The notes under the pieces are model-generated. The model saw only the letters and a program-made list of their open reading frames with translations. It had not been told where the DNA came from and searched no databases. Of a DNA stretch of 58,460 bases, positions 27,062-34,712 are shown piece by piece. Every line of letters starts with the position of its first letter. Position 1 is the stretch's first letter. The position numbers and the translations under genes were made by a program. The stretch is taken from NCBI GenBank assembly GCA_937922655.1, contig CALAJH010000062.1, positions 1 to 58,460 of the forward strand. Direction: 5' to 3'. Source of the stretch: an uncultured Bacteroidia bacterium. GTDB lineage: Bacteria > Bacteroidota > Bacteroidia > J057 > CALAJH01.

Positions 27062-27931
27062 ATGACGGAGCGCTTGGATTTGGCGCCGAATTTTTCGGAT
27101 TACCGTCTTTTGGACAGCGGTTTTGGGGAGAAGGTGGAATATTTCGGGGGTTGGGTTTTTGTTCGTCCGGAGCCTCAGGCGTTGTGGCGGCGTTTGGCGC
27201 CGGAGCTTGCGGTGGATTTTCGTTACGAGGCGACGACGAGCCGTTCGGGGCGTTGGGTGGCGGCGAGCGAGCGTGCGCGCGCTTTTGCGCGCGAGGATTG
27301 GCAGACGCGCTATTGCGGGCCGGGTTATGGTTTTGTGTTGCGTTTGGCACGCACGGGCTTCAAGCATTTGGGGGTTTTTCCGGAGCAGGCGCCGAACTGG
27401 GATTATATTTATCGTCATGCCCGGGGCCGGGTGTTGAATCTTTTTGCGTATACGGGGGCGGCGACGCTGGCGGCTCGGGCGGCGGGCGCCCAAGTAACCC
27501 ACGTCGACGCGGTCAAGAACGTCGTCGCATGGGCCAAGCACAACCTTTTGTGCAACGGCTATAACGACGTTCGTTTTTTGACCGACGACGCGCTTGGTTT
27601 TTTACAACGCGAAATTCGACGGGGCCAAACGTACAACGGCCTGATACTCGACCCGCCGGCCTTCGGTACGGGCCCCAAAGGCGAGCGCTGGGTACTCGAA
27701 GACAAGCTTTACGAACTGCTTTCGGCGGCACGGGGCGTATTTCGTCCGCCGGGTTTTTTGGTCTTGAACTGTTATTCGTTGGGATTGTCGGCGATGGTGT
27801 TGGAGAACGTTGTAGGGGACACGTTTTCGGATTTAAACTTCGAGGCCCAAGCGGGGGAGTTGTATTTGCGGGAGGAGTCCGGGGGGCGGCGTTTGCCCGC
27901 CGGGGTTTTTTTTCGTTTTTTTACGCGCTAA
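27062..27931 (+). CDS. Class I SAM-dependent methyltransferase, RlmI-like
   Basis: 289 residues, start fixed by adjacency to the upstream stop. Motif I is LNLFAYTGAATLAARAAGAQVTHVD. Motif IV is LILDPPAFGTGPKGE, and the segment HVDAVKNVVAWAKHNLLCNG is also present. This is the layout of 23S rRNA cytosine-C5 or guanine-N2 methyltransferases of the RlmI/RlmK group. There is no recognisable PUA domain; the N-terminal ~110 residues are only loosely alike. It probably methylates rRNA. Base composition switches within the gene: 27062-27480 and 27740-27931 are G-rich at third positions, while 27490-27730 is C-rich. Confidence 0.83.
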   Translation: MTERLDLAPNFSDYRLLDSGFGEKVEYFGGWVFVRPEPQALWRRLAPELAVDFRYEATTSRSGRWVAASERARAFAREDWQTRYCGPGYGFVLRLARTGFKHLGVFPEQAPNWDYIYRHARGRVLNLFAYTGAATLAARAAGAQVTHVDAVKNVVAWAKHNLLCNGYNDVRFLTDDALGFLQREIRRGQTYNGLILDPPAFGTGPKGERWVLEDKLYELLSAARGVFRPPGFLVLNCYSLGLSAMVLENVVGDTFSDLNFEAQAGELYLREESGGRRLPAGVFFRFFTR

Positions 27932-28030
27932 AATAGACGAAAATGCGGTTTTCGGGCGTTAAGAGGGCGAGGGCAAGCAAGAAAATAAAATTTTTGCGTA
28001 CAAATTTGGAACCAATTGCCGCCAATGTGT

Positions 28031-28038
28031 TATATTTG
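28031..28038 (+). promoter_or_regulatory. -7 box TATATTTG, distal porP promoter
   Basis: Exact consensus, with TTTG at 28005-28008 as a possible -33 element (22 bases upstream). Confidence 0.6.
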
Positions 28039-28042
28039 CGCC

Positions 28043-28073
28043 GTCCAACGAGCCTTGCCAAGGCTTCGTGGAC
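28043..28073 (+). promoter_or_regulatory. 5'-end hairpin in the porP leader
   Basis: Arms GTCCAACGAGCCTT and AAGGCTTCGTGGAC pair with two single-base bulges and a 3-base loop. It begins four to five bases after the -7 box, so it would cap the 5' end of the distal transcript. Confidence 0.5.
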
Positions 28074-28123
28074 AACGGGTGAAAAAAACGTCGCAAATTT
28101 TTAGGCGTTTTCATGGATTTGCC

Positions 28124-28140
28124 CTATTTTAGCGTCCGAT
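28124..28140 (+). promoter_or_regulatory. 17-bp element shared with the TonB receptor leader
   Basis: Second copy of CTATTTTAGCGTCCGAT (first at 16959-16975). It lies 138 bases before the porP start. Confidence 0.5.
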
Positions 28141-28205
28141 TTGGTATTTGCGTTTTGGCAGAGGATTTTTTACCGAATAAGATACGCAAAACGACCAATA
28201 GGCAT

Positions 28206-28213
28206 TATATTTG
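28206..28213 (+). promoter_or_regulatory. -7 box TATATTTG, proximal porP promoter
   Basis: Exact TAnnTTTG match, 65 bases before the ATG at 28279. Confidence 0.6.
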
Positions 28214-28278
28214 CATGCATCAATTCAAGCAACGTGAATAGGCTCAAACTACGGACAATCCGTAATTGGACAGAAAAT

Positions 28279-29301
28279 ATGAAAAAACTTTTACCGTCTT
28301 TGGCGGCGTTCGCTTGGGCGATGACCACGGCCTGTGAAAACGCCTTTGCCCAAGACCCACAGTTTTCCCAATACTATGCCAATCAGGTATGGTTGAGTCC
28401 CGCGTTTACGGGAGCGCACGAGCACATGCGCGTGGCCATGAATTTTAGGGCGCAATGGCCCGGCGTGGGGGCGGACTTTTACAAGACCTTTGCCACCTCC
28501 TTCGATACGCCCCTAAACATCGGCCCGACGCATCACGGCATCGGCGCGACGATAGCCGTAGACCAAGCCGGACGCGGAAACCTGACCAAAGTCGATTTTT
28601 TGGCCAATTACGCGTACAGTTTCTTTTTACCCGGCGACCGTAGCGCGATTCGTCTGGGTTTGGCGTTCGGTTTGCAACAAGCCAGCATCGACTACTCGAA
28701 ACTCAAATTCCCCGACCAATTCCAAGCCGACGGCTCGACGATATTGTCGCGCACGGGTGAAAACCTCAATCAATCGGAGGCCCGGGTGAACGAAGAAATC
28801 GGCGTCGGGGCCTTGTATTACAGCAATTGGATGTGGGCGGGCGTGGACCTGCGTCACTTGACCATGCCGCGCCAAATTTTTCTGCGTCCCGAGTTCGGGG
28901 GCAACGCGGCCGTTTTGCCGCTTCGTCTTTCGGCCTACACGGGTTTCCGTTTTCCTCTCGTACGCAACGACTATTCAAAGACGATTTCGCCGTCGTTGAT
29001 GTTTCGTTGGCAGCGTCCGTTCGTCCAAGTGGACTTCATGACCTACATGACTTGGGAACCAATCGTGTTCGGTTTGGGTTATAGGGTGTTGTCCGGGGGC
29101 GCGGGTCCCGGTGACGCCGTCATCGGACTTATCGGTTTTCATCGCGGAATGTTCCGCTTCGGATATTCTTACGACTTTACCATCTCCAATTTGACGGTCG
29201 GCGCATCGGGCGGGAGCCACGAGGTGTCGCTTATCGTGGAAATCGAACGGCAGGGCCGCAAGCGCTCTCCGAAAGTAAAAATGAGTTGCCCCAAATTCTA
29301 A
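28279..29301 (+). CDS. T9SS membrane protein, PorP/SprF family
   Basis: 340 residues from the ATG at 28279 (signal peptide MKKLLPSLAAFAWAMTTACENAFAQ). The mature start DPQFSQYYANQVWLSPAFTGA is the family signature, and the rest is a beta-barrel with repeated aromatic strands. PorP/SprF proteins bind the PorK/PorN ring side of T9SS or carry surface filaments such as SprB in gliding bacteria. It lies 30 bases before gldJ. Many genomes have several paralogues; this one cannot be assigned to a particular substrate. A Cys-containing signal region (TTACEN) is not a clear lipobox. Confidence 0.92.
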   Translation: MKKLLPSLAAFAWAMTTACENAFAQDPQFSQYYANQVWLSPAFTGAHEHMRVAMNFRAQWPGVGADFYKTFATSFDTPLNIGPTHHGIGATIAVDQAGRGNLTKVDFLANYAYSFFLPGDRSAIRLGLAFGLQQASIDYSKLKFPDQFQADGSTILSRTGENLNQSEARVNEEIGVGALYYSNWMWAGVDLRHLTMPRQIFLRPEFGGNAAVLPLRLSAYTGFRFPLVRNDYSKTISPSLMFRWQRPFVQVDFMTYMTWEPIVFGLGYRVLSGGAGPGDAVIGLIGFHRGMFRFGYSYDFTISNLTVGASGGSHEVSLIVEIERQGRKRSPKVKMSCPKF

Positions 29302-29313
29302 TTGTCTTTGACG

Positions 29314-29322
29314 TATCTTTTG
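29314..29322 (+). promoter_or_regulatory. -7-like box before gldJ
   Basis: TATCTTTTG, one base longer than TAnnTTTG, 9 bases before the ATG at 29332; it could give gldJ its own promoter. Confidence 0.35.
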
Positions 29323-29331
29323 CGTAGAAAG

Positions 29332-30600
29332 ATGTATAAAAAAATAATCATTTTAACGGCGGCCGTCGGATTTATCGCCGCAGGATGCTCCAACCAAGGT
29401 CAGCTTGGGAAAGTGAGCGAAAAAACGGGTCTTCCTTACGGCGGCGACGGCTATACCCCGCTGACCAAATACGTTCAACCCACGCCCTTCGGCATGAAGT
29501 TCGTGGAAGGAGGAACGTTCCATATGGGGGGAAGCGAAAAAGACATCGCCTATGCGATGGACAACCGCGAACGTCAGGTAACGGTGCACAGTTTCTACAT
29601 GGACGAAACGGAGGTGACCAACAACGATTGGCACGAGTTCATGTTTTACATGAAGCGCTACAACGCCGAAATTCCCGAAGAAGATTTGATGCCCGATACC
29701 TTGGTTTGGTTCCGAGACTTGGGTTACAACGAGCCGTTTGTCGAGTTGTATTTTCAAAACCCGGCGTTTTCGTTGTACCCCGTCGTCGGCGTGACGTGGT
29801 ATCAAGCCAACGAGTACTGCAATTGGCGCACGCAGGTGGTGAATGCGGGCGGACCGAATCCTACGGCCACCGCGACCATCGACCCCAAAAATCCCGCCGC
29901 GGGCGTGCCTTTGCCCAATTTCCGTTTGCCGACCGAGGCCGAATGGGAATACGCGGCGCGGGCCTTGTATGAACAGGAAATTTATCCGTGGGAAGGCAAG
30001 CCGATGCGCAACGGCGCCGGCCGTTTCATGGCCAACTTCAAACGCGGACGCGGCGACTACGCCGGTCGTTCCGACCAAGGCGCCTCCACCCTCGTCGAAG
30101 GCCTCAACGACGGTTACATGATTCCCGCCCCCGTACGCTCTTATTGGGTAAACGAGTTCGGTCTTTACAACATGGCGGGCAACGTCGCCGAATGGACGAT
30201 GGACACCTACCGCGTCCTCGCTTACGAAGACAACGACGACTTCCAGCCCTTCCGCCGCCGCGGAGAACTCTTCTGGGAAAAAGACGCCGACCGCGACGAC
30301 TACAAATACGCCAAAGACGGCGACCCGGTCAACAACCCCGGCAACGCCCGTCTGTCCTTGCTTTACAACCCCGTCGCCAACCAAAAACGCGGTTTGAGCC
30401 TCAAATTCAACCCCGGTCCCGTACCTTACGAAGAAAGCGACTTCGACCGCATCAAGGTGTATCGCGGCGGTTCGTGGAAAGACCCGGCTTATTATCTTTC
30501 GACCGGAACGCGCCGTTTCTACAACGCCGATTCTTGCGCCGCACACATCGGCTTCCGTTGCGCGATGACGCGCGTGGGAAGCCCCTCGTTGAGCTATTAG
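29332..30600 (+). CDS. gldJ: Gliding motility/T9SS lipoprotein GldJ
   Basis: 422 residues from the ATG at 29332. A lipoprotein signal ends at FIAAGC (C19). The FGE-sulfatase (SUMF1-like) fold follows: FVEGGTFHMGG, SFYMDETEVTNNDW, PDTLVWFRDLGYNEPFVELY, PVVGVTWYQANEYCNWRT and FRLPTEAEWEYAAR. The ending IKVYRGGSWKDPAYYLSTG ... IGFRCAMTRVGS matches GldJ rather than GldK, whose C-terminus differs. GldJ is a structural partner of the T9SS/gliding machinery in the outer-membrane periplasmic face and is not an active formylglycine enzyme. gldL, gldM and gldN are not nearby. A terminator follows. Confidence 0.85.
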   Translation: MYKKIIILTAAVGFIAAGCSNQGQLGKVSEKTGLPYGGDGYTPLTKYVQPTPFGMKFVEGGTFHMGGSEKDIAYAMDNRERQVTVHSFYMDETEVTNNDWHEFMFYMKRYNAEIPEEDLMPDTLVWFRDLGYNEPFVELYFQNPAFSLYPVVGVTWYQANEYCNWRTQVVNAGGPNPTATATIDPKNPAAGVPLPNFRLPTEAEWEYAARALYEQEIYPWEGKPMRNGAGRFMANFKRGRGDYAGRSDQGASTLVEGLNDGYMIPAPVRSYWVNEFGLYNMAGNVAEWTMDTYRVLAYEDNDDFQPFRRRGELFWEKDADRDDYKYAKDGDPVNNPGNARLSLLYNPVANQKRGLSLKFNPGPVPYEESDFDRIKVYRGGSWKDPAYYLSTGTRRFYNADSCAAHIGFRCAMTRVGSPSLSY

Positions 30601-30633
30601 TCCGGTAAAAAAAAGATACCCAAAGAATTTTCA

Positions 30634-30667
30634 ACGGAAACCCCGAACAAGGGTTTCCGTTTTTTTT
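30634..30667 (+). terminator. Intrinsic terminator after gldJ
   Basis: Stem ACGGAAACCC / GGGTTTCCGT with a 7-base loop, then a T-run of seven. Confidence 0.9.
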
Positions 30668-30709
30668 GAAATTCCGTGGCGTTTTGGCAAGAGTTGGCCG
30701 GGGTTTTTC

Positions 30710-30717
30710 TAACTTTG
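30710..30717 (+). promoter_or_regulatory. -7 box TAACTTTG
   Basis: Exact TAnnTTTG match, 15 bases before the ATG at 30733. Confidence 0.6.
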
Positions 30718-30732
30718 TCGAAATTTGCAGTT

Positions 30733-31308
30733 ATGCCGACAATAGAAAACATTGTTCGCAACCATACGCTCTACGCGATGGGGGCGGGACTGATACCGAT
30801 ACCCTTTTTGGACATTGCGGCGGTTACGGCCATACAGGTGGACATGATACATCAGATAGCCGAAGCCTACGGCCAAAACTTCAGCACGACCCGCGCCAAA
30901 GCGTGGGTTGGCGCATTGAGCGGAAGTTTTTTGGCGCGTTTGGGGGCGGACGCGATAAAGCTCATACCGGGGGTTGGCCCGATAGTCGGCGGTGTTTCGA
31001 TGGCCGTGCTTTCGGGGGCGAGTACTTACGCCATTGGGCAGGTTGTTGGTCGTCATTACGCCTCGGGCGGCACCACCGATTCCTTCAACGCCCAAAGCTT
31101 CAAACAGGCTTACAAGGAAGAGTTTGAAAAAGGCAAAGCCAAAGCGACGGAATGGCAAAAATCGGGCGCCAAGCCGACGGCCGAACCGCCCGACGCCCGT
31201 TCGGCCGCCTTTGCCAAAATCAAGGAATTGGCCGAACTCAGAGACTCCGGTGCGATTTCCGAGGAGGAGTTTGCCGAACTCAAAAAGAAAATCATTGCCG
31301 AATTTTAA
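30733..31308 (+). CDS. DUF697-type membrane protein with C-terminal SHOCT domain
   Basis: 191 residues from the ATG at 30733. The N-terminal ~115 residues match the DUF697/YcjF-type pattern: IVRNHTLYAMGAGLIPIPFLDIAAVTAIQ, VDMIHQIAEAYG, then a second hydrophobic Gly-rich region (LIPGVGPIVGGVSMAVLSGAS). A charged linker follows, and the last ~30 residues (KIKELAELRDSGAISEEEFA) are a SHOCT motif. The role is unknown; DUF697 is often found with GTPases or in stress membrane proteins. The serA start is one base after its stop, so they are co-transcribed. Confidence 0.85.
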   Translation: MPTIENIVRNHTLYAMGAGLIPIPFLDIAAVTAIQVDMIHQIAEAYGQNFSTTRAKAWVGALSGSFLARLGADAIKLIPGVGPIVGGVSMAVLSGASTYAIGQVVGRHYASGGTTDSFNAQSFKQAYKEEFEKGKAKATEWQKSGAKPTAEPPDARSAAFAKIKELAELRDSGAISEEEFAELKKKIIAEF

Positions 31309-31309
31309 C

Positions 31310-32536
31310 ATGACTTATTCCTTTCCCAAGGAAAAAATCAAGTTTTTACTTTTGGAAAACGTTCATCCCCGTGCCGTTGCCGCCTTGAACGAGGCGGGTT
31401 ACACGGACGTGGAAACGGAAAAGCGTGCGCTTTCGGATGCGCAATTGCTTGAGCGTATTGGGCGGGTTCATGTGTTGGGTGTTCGTTCGAAGTCGCGGAT
31501 TACGCCCCGGGTGTTGGAGGCGGGGGAAAAGCTTTTGGCCGTTGGTGCGTTTTGCATCGGTACCGACGGTATTGCCCTTGCCGAGGCCACCCAACGCGGC
31601 ATTGCCGTGTTCAATTCGCCGTATTCCAGCACGCGAAGCGTGGCCGAATTGACGGTTTCGGCCGCGATTATGCTCTTGCGCCGGGTACCGGAAAAGAACG
31701 CCGCCGCCCACGTCGGAGGTTGGTTAAAGAGTCCGGAGGGTTGTCGCGAGGCGCGCGGCAAAACTTTGGGCGTGGTCGGTTACGGGCGCATCGGTTCGCA
31801 GGTGTCGGTATTGGCCGAAGGGCTGGGCATGCGCGTGGTCTTTTACGACGTGGAACCCAAATTGGCGTTGGGCAACGCGCGTTCGGTTTCGACGCTCGGA
31901 GAGTTGTTGGCGCAGTCCGACGTGGTTACGTTTCATGTTCCCGACACGCCCGGCACGCGCGGCATGATGGGCGCCGAACAAATTTTGCAAACCAAGCCCG
32001 GCGCCGTACTCATTAACTATGCACGGGGGAAAGTGGTGGACTATGCCGCGGCGGCCGACGCTCTTCGTACGGGGCGTTTGGGCGGCGTGGCGGCGGACGT
32101 TTTTCCCGTCGAACCCGCTTCGAACAACGAAATTTTTTCCTCGCCGTTGCAAGGTTTGCCCAACGTTTTGCTTACCCCGCACATCGGCGGTTCGACCGAA
32201 GAGGCGCAGGAAAACATCGGTCTCGACGTTGCGGGCAAACTTGTCGGTTTTTTGGACCGTGGGGTAACGTTCGGTTCGGTTTCCATCCCCGAACTCAATT
32301 TACCGCAACAACAAGACGCACACCGGCTTTTACACGTCCATCGCAATACCCCGGGCGTGCTTTCGGAAATCAACCGTCGGCTTTCGGATTTGGGCGTGAA
32401 CATCGTCGGTCAATATTTAAAGACCAACGCCGAAGTGGGTTACGTGGTCTTGGATATCGAAAAAGGGAACACCGCCGCCGCGCTCGACGCCATCAAGGCG
32501 GTGCCGCACACGATTCGGGCGCGGTCGCTGTATTAA
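31310..32536 (+). CDS. serA: D-3-phosphoglycerate dehydrogenase
   Basis: 408 residues, matching the ~410-residue type with a C-terminal ACT domain. NAD-binding motif is LGVVGYGRIGSQ. Catalytic motifs are INYARGKVVD (Arg), the acidic residue in the DVFPVEP region, and LTPHIGGSTEEAQENI (His). The ACT domain is the last ~75 residues (HVHRNTPGVLSEINRRLSDL), which binds serine for feedback inhibition. It catalyses the first step of serine synthesis from 3-phosphoglycerate. Its stop overlaps the convergent TrpF-like gene by four bases. Confidence 0.95.
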   Translation: MTYSFPKEKIKFLLLENVHPRAVAALNEAGYTDVETEKRALSDAQLLERIGRVHVLGVRSKSRITPRVLEAGEKLLAVGAFCIGTDGIALAEATQRGIAVFNSPYSSTRSVAELTVSAAIMLLRRVPEKNAAAHVGGWLKSPEGCREARGKTLGVVGYGRIGSQVSVLAEGLGMRVVFYDVEPKLALGNARSVSTLGELLAQSDVVTFHVPDTPGTRGMMGAEQILQTKPGAVLINYARGKVVDYAAAADALRTGRLGGVAADVFPVEPASNNEIFSSPLQGLPNVLLTPHIGGSTEEAQENIGLDVAGKLVGFLDRGVTFGSVSIPELNLPQQQDAHRLLHVHRNTPGVLSEINRRLSDLGVNIVGQYLKTNAEVGYVVLDIEKGNTAAALDAIKAVPHTIRARSLY

Positions 32537-33078
32537 TCGCCGGGTTTCCAGACGTTGAAAACGGTTTCGAAGGCGTCGTAGTCGAGGTTGAGCGGGTCAA
32601 GGGAAAAAATTTTTCGTCCCGCCACGCCCGTAATCGGAAGTTGGGGATGAGGTAGGAGTTCGGGAAAAGCGTCGAGGTTGAAAAACAGTTCGATAGCGGG
32701 GTGGAGTCGCCGTACGTCGTTGAGAACGCCGACGATTTGGCCGGGATTTTGGGGGCTGTATTCGAGCCAAACGATTTGGCCGTTGCGTTCGCCGACTTTC
32801 CAGTCCGGCGTTGGGCCGGGAAGCCGGTCGTCGTCGGCGGCGGCGCGTTCGACGGTCAAGCCCGTTTCCATCCCCAAAGATAAATAATATTCGCGGTCGT
32901 TGCCGAAGTCGAGGGTCAAAACGGGCACCGAAAGCCATTCGGCGATTTGTTTGAACAAATCTTCGGAAACAAAGAAGTCGCGTGTTCGGTCGAAATTGAA
33001 GGTAAGCACGTCGGCGCCGGCGGCGGCGGCGAAGCGTGCGTCGGCAAGGTTGGTGAGGTGGTTGGCTTTGAATTTCAT
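32533..33078 (-). CDS. TrpF-like (phosphoribosylanthranilate isomerase-related) protein
   Basis: 181 residues from the ATG at 33078. The start KANHLTNLADARFAAAAGADVLTFNFD echoes TrpF (K.CGITxxEDAxxAxxxGADxxGFxF), but the catalytic Cys (CG) is replaced by NH, so isomerase activity is doubtful. The rest looks like a shortened TIM barrel (VPVLTLDFGN, IVGVLNDVRRLHPAIELFFN, GRKIFSLDPLNLDYDAFE). Similar TrpF-like proteins of unknown role are common in Bacteroidota. A -7-like box (GATATTTG) lies six bases upstream. Confidence 0.7.
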   Translation of the reverse strand: MKFKANHLTNLADARFAAAAGADVLTFNFDRTRDFFVSEDLFKQIAEWLSVPVLTLDFGNDREYYLSLGMETGLTVERAAADDDRLPGPTPDWKVGERNGQIVWLEYSPQNPGQIVGVLNDVRRLHPAIELFFNLDAFPELLPHPQLPITGVAGRKIFSLDPLNLDYDAFETVFNVWKPGD

Positions 33079-33099
33079 GGTGTGCAAATATCGGAAAAA

Positions 33100-34311
33100 A
33101 TGAAGTTACTGACGGTGATGTTGCGGGTTCCGTATCCGGCGAACGACGGCGGTTCGGCGGTGATGTTGGCGACGTTGAACGCCTTGCGCGGCGCGGGTCA
33201 CGACGTCGTCGTCGCCGCCCTCAACACCGACAAACACCATTCTCCGCCCGAAGAATTACAACGACTTTCACCGATTTACACCGTCGATATCGACACCTCG
33301 ATACGTTGGACGGCGGCGCTGTCGAATGTTTTGTTTTCGCGCTTGCCGTACAACGTATCGCGTTTTTTGTCCGAAGATTTTTCCAAAACATTGAAAAACT
33401 TGGTTAAAGCAGAGGCGTACGACGCGATACTTTTTGAGGGGACTTACACGGCGTTGTACGCGCCGGCGGTGCGTGCGCAAACACGGGCGCCGTTGTTTTT
33501 GCGTGCGCACAACGTCGAAAACCTGATATGGCGACGCATGGCGACGGCGGAAAAAAACGTGTTCAAAAAATGGTTTTTTCGTCATTTGTCGGGGCGAATC
33601 AAGCGTTTCGAGGCGGAAAATTTGCCGTTTTTCGACGGCGTGATAGCGATTACGGAAAACGACGAGCGAGAGTTTCGTCGGATGGGGTACGGGGGGGAAA
33701 CGACGGTCGTTCCCGCGACGGCGAATTTGGAGCGTTTTTCGTTTCAAAAACCCGATGCGGGTTCGCGCAAGGTGGGATTTTTGGGGAGTTTGGATTGGGC
33801 GCCGAACGTTGAGGGATTGGTTTGGTTTGTGGAAAAAGTGTGGCCGTGGGTGCGCGACCGTGTACGGGGGGTGGAGTTTCACGTTGCGGGCCGCAATCCG
33901 TCGCCGGGTTTGGCGAAACGTTTGTCGGCCCCGGGGGTGGTGTTTCACGGTCAAGTGGACGACCCCGTCGAATATTTGCGTTCGTTCGGGGTGACGGTGG
34001 CGCCGTTGTGGTCGGGGGGGGGGATGCGGGTCAAAATCGTTGAACAGATGGCCTTGGGCAAGGCGGTGGTCGCGACGAGCGTCGGGGCCGAGGGTATAGA
34101 CGCGCAAAACGGACGCGAAATATTTATCGCCGACGCTCCCGTCGAGTTTGCCGAACGGGTTTTGGCGTTGTTGGCCGACGGTGCGCTTGTTGAACGCATG
34201 GGTTTGGCGGCGGCGAACTTTGCGGCGAGCCGCTTCGACGAACGGGGGTTGGCGGGGCGTTTCGAGTCGTTTTTTGCCCGTCGGGTTGGGGAGCTACGAC
34301 GGATTTCGTAA
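33100..34311 (+). CDS. Glycosyltransferase, GT4 type
   Basis: 403 residues from the ATG at 33100. The N-terminal Rossmann fold begins LLTVMLRVPYPANDGGSAVMLATLNAL (GG loop). The C-terminal half has VGFLGSLDWAPNVEGLVWF, VEFHVAGRNPSP, GVVFHGQVDDPVEYLRSFGVTVAPLWSGGGMRVKIVEQMALGKAVVATSVGAEGI, the standard GT-B/GT4 acceptor and nucleotide-sugar motifs (E of VEQMALG). It probably adds a sugar to a surface polysaccharide or lipid. It is divergent from the TrpF-like gene with only 21 bases between start codons. Third positions are G-rich. Confidence 0.9.
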   Translation: MKLLTVMLRVPYPANDGGSAVMLATLNALRGAGHDVVVAALNTDKHHSPPEELQRLSPIYTVDIDTSIRWTAALSNVLFSRLPYNVSRFLSEDFSKTLKNLVKAEAYDAILFEGTYTALYAPAVRAQTRAPLFLRAHNVENLIWRRMATAEKNVFKKWFFRHLSGRIKRFEAENLPFFDGVIAITENDEREFRRMGYGGETTVVPATANLERFSFQKPDAGSRKVGFLGSLDWAPNVEGLVWFVEKVWPWVRDRVRGVEFHVAGRNPSPGLAKRLSAPGVVFHGQVDDPVEYLRSFGVTVAPLWSGGGMRVKIVEQMALGKAVVATSVGAEGIDAQNGREIFIADAPVEFAERVLALLADGALVERMGLAAANFAASRFDERGLAGRFESFFARRVGELRRIS

Positions 34312-34316
34312 TTTTG
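34309..34316 (+). promoter_or_regulatory. -7 box TAATTTTG for the atp operon
   Basis: Exact TAnnTTTG match. It overlaps the TAA stop of the glycosyltransferase and ends five bases before the ATG at 34322. Confidence 0.65.
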
Positions 34317-34321
34317 CGCTT

Positions 34322-34708
34322 ATGGAAATCACTCCGTCGAGGTTCGTGGCGATACAAGGCGCGATGTTTGCATTGGTTGTGGGGGCGTTGGCATTGTTTC
34401 GGGGCCGGTCGCCGGCGGAAACGGCCGCCGCCGCCCTTCAATTTGCGCTCACGACGGCGGCGTTCGTGTACATCTACGCCGGCCGCGCCGAATCGGGGGG
34501 GCGTTTCATCAACCGCGTTTTGGGTGCGACGATGGTCAAACTGTCGGTCGGCGTCGGATTTTTGGTCTTGATTCTGCTGTACGCAAAGGTGGAAGTTAAG
34601 TTTTTTGTCGGCGTATATTTATCCACGTATTTTTTATTCACATTTTTTGAGGTATACGCATTGCTGCGTAACTTGCGTCAAAATTCCCAAGCAAAACCGA
34701 AGGCTTGA
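34322..34708 (+). CDS. AtpI-like small membrane protein
   Basis: 128 residues with four predicted transmembrane helices (~8-26, 38-56, 68-92, 96-118). Its place directly before atpB (four-base gap) and its size match ATP synthase protein I/AtpI-like proteins, which help assemble the c ring or handle magnesium. Sequence conservation in this family is low, so the call rests mainly on position and topology. Confidence 0.7.
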   Translation: MEITPSRFVAIQGAMFALVVGALALFRGRSPAETAAAALQFALTTAAFVYIYAGRAESGGRFINRVLGATMVKLSVGVGFLVLILLYAKVEVKFFVGVYLSTYFLFTFFEVYALLRNLRQNSQAKPKA

Positions 34709-34712
34709 CAAA

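Larger units (their letters stand above)
27932..28278. other. Long leader of the PorP/SprF gene
   Basis: 347 bases without a protein gene. It holds two exact TATATTTG -7 boxes (28031-28038 and 28206-28213), a long imperfect hairpin at 28043-28073 right where transcription from the first box would begin, and the shared 17-mer at 28124-28140. No convincing reading frame is present. A short untranslated RNA from the first promoter is possible. Confidence 0.5.

Noticed and set aside
28043-28073. Riboswitch in the porP leader
   Set aside because: A single hairpin with no second conserved element or terminator pairing; no known riboswitch class is recognisable.
29332-30600. Formylglycine-generating enzyme activity for GldJ
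   Set aside because: The fold is shared, but the C-terminal signature and the operon context mark it as the structural gliding/T9SS lipoprotein.
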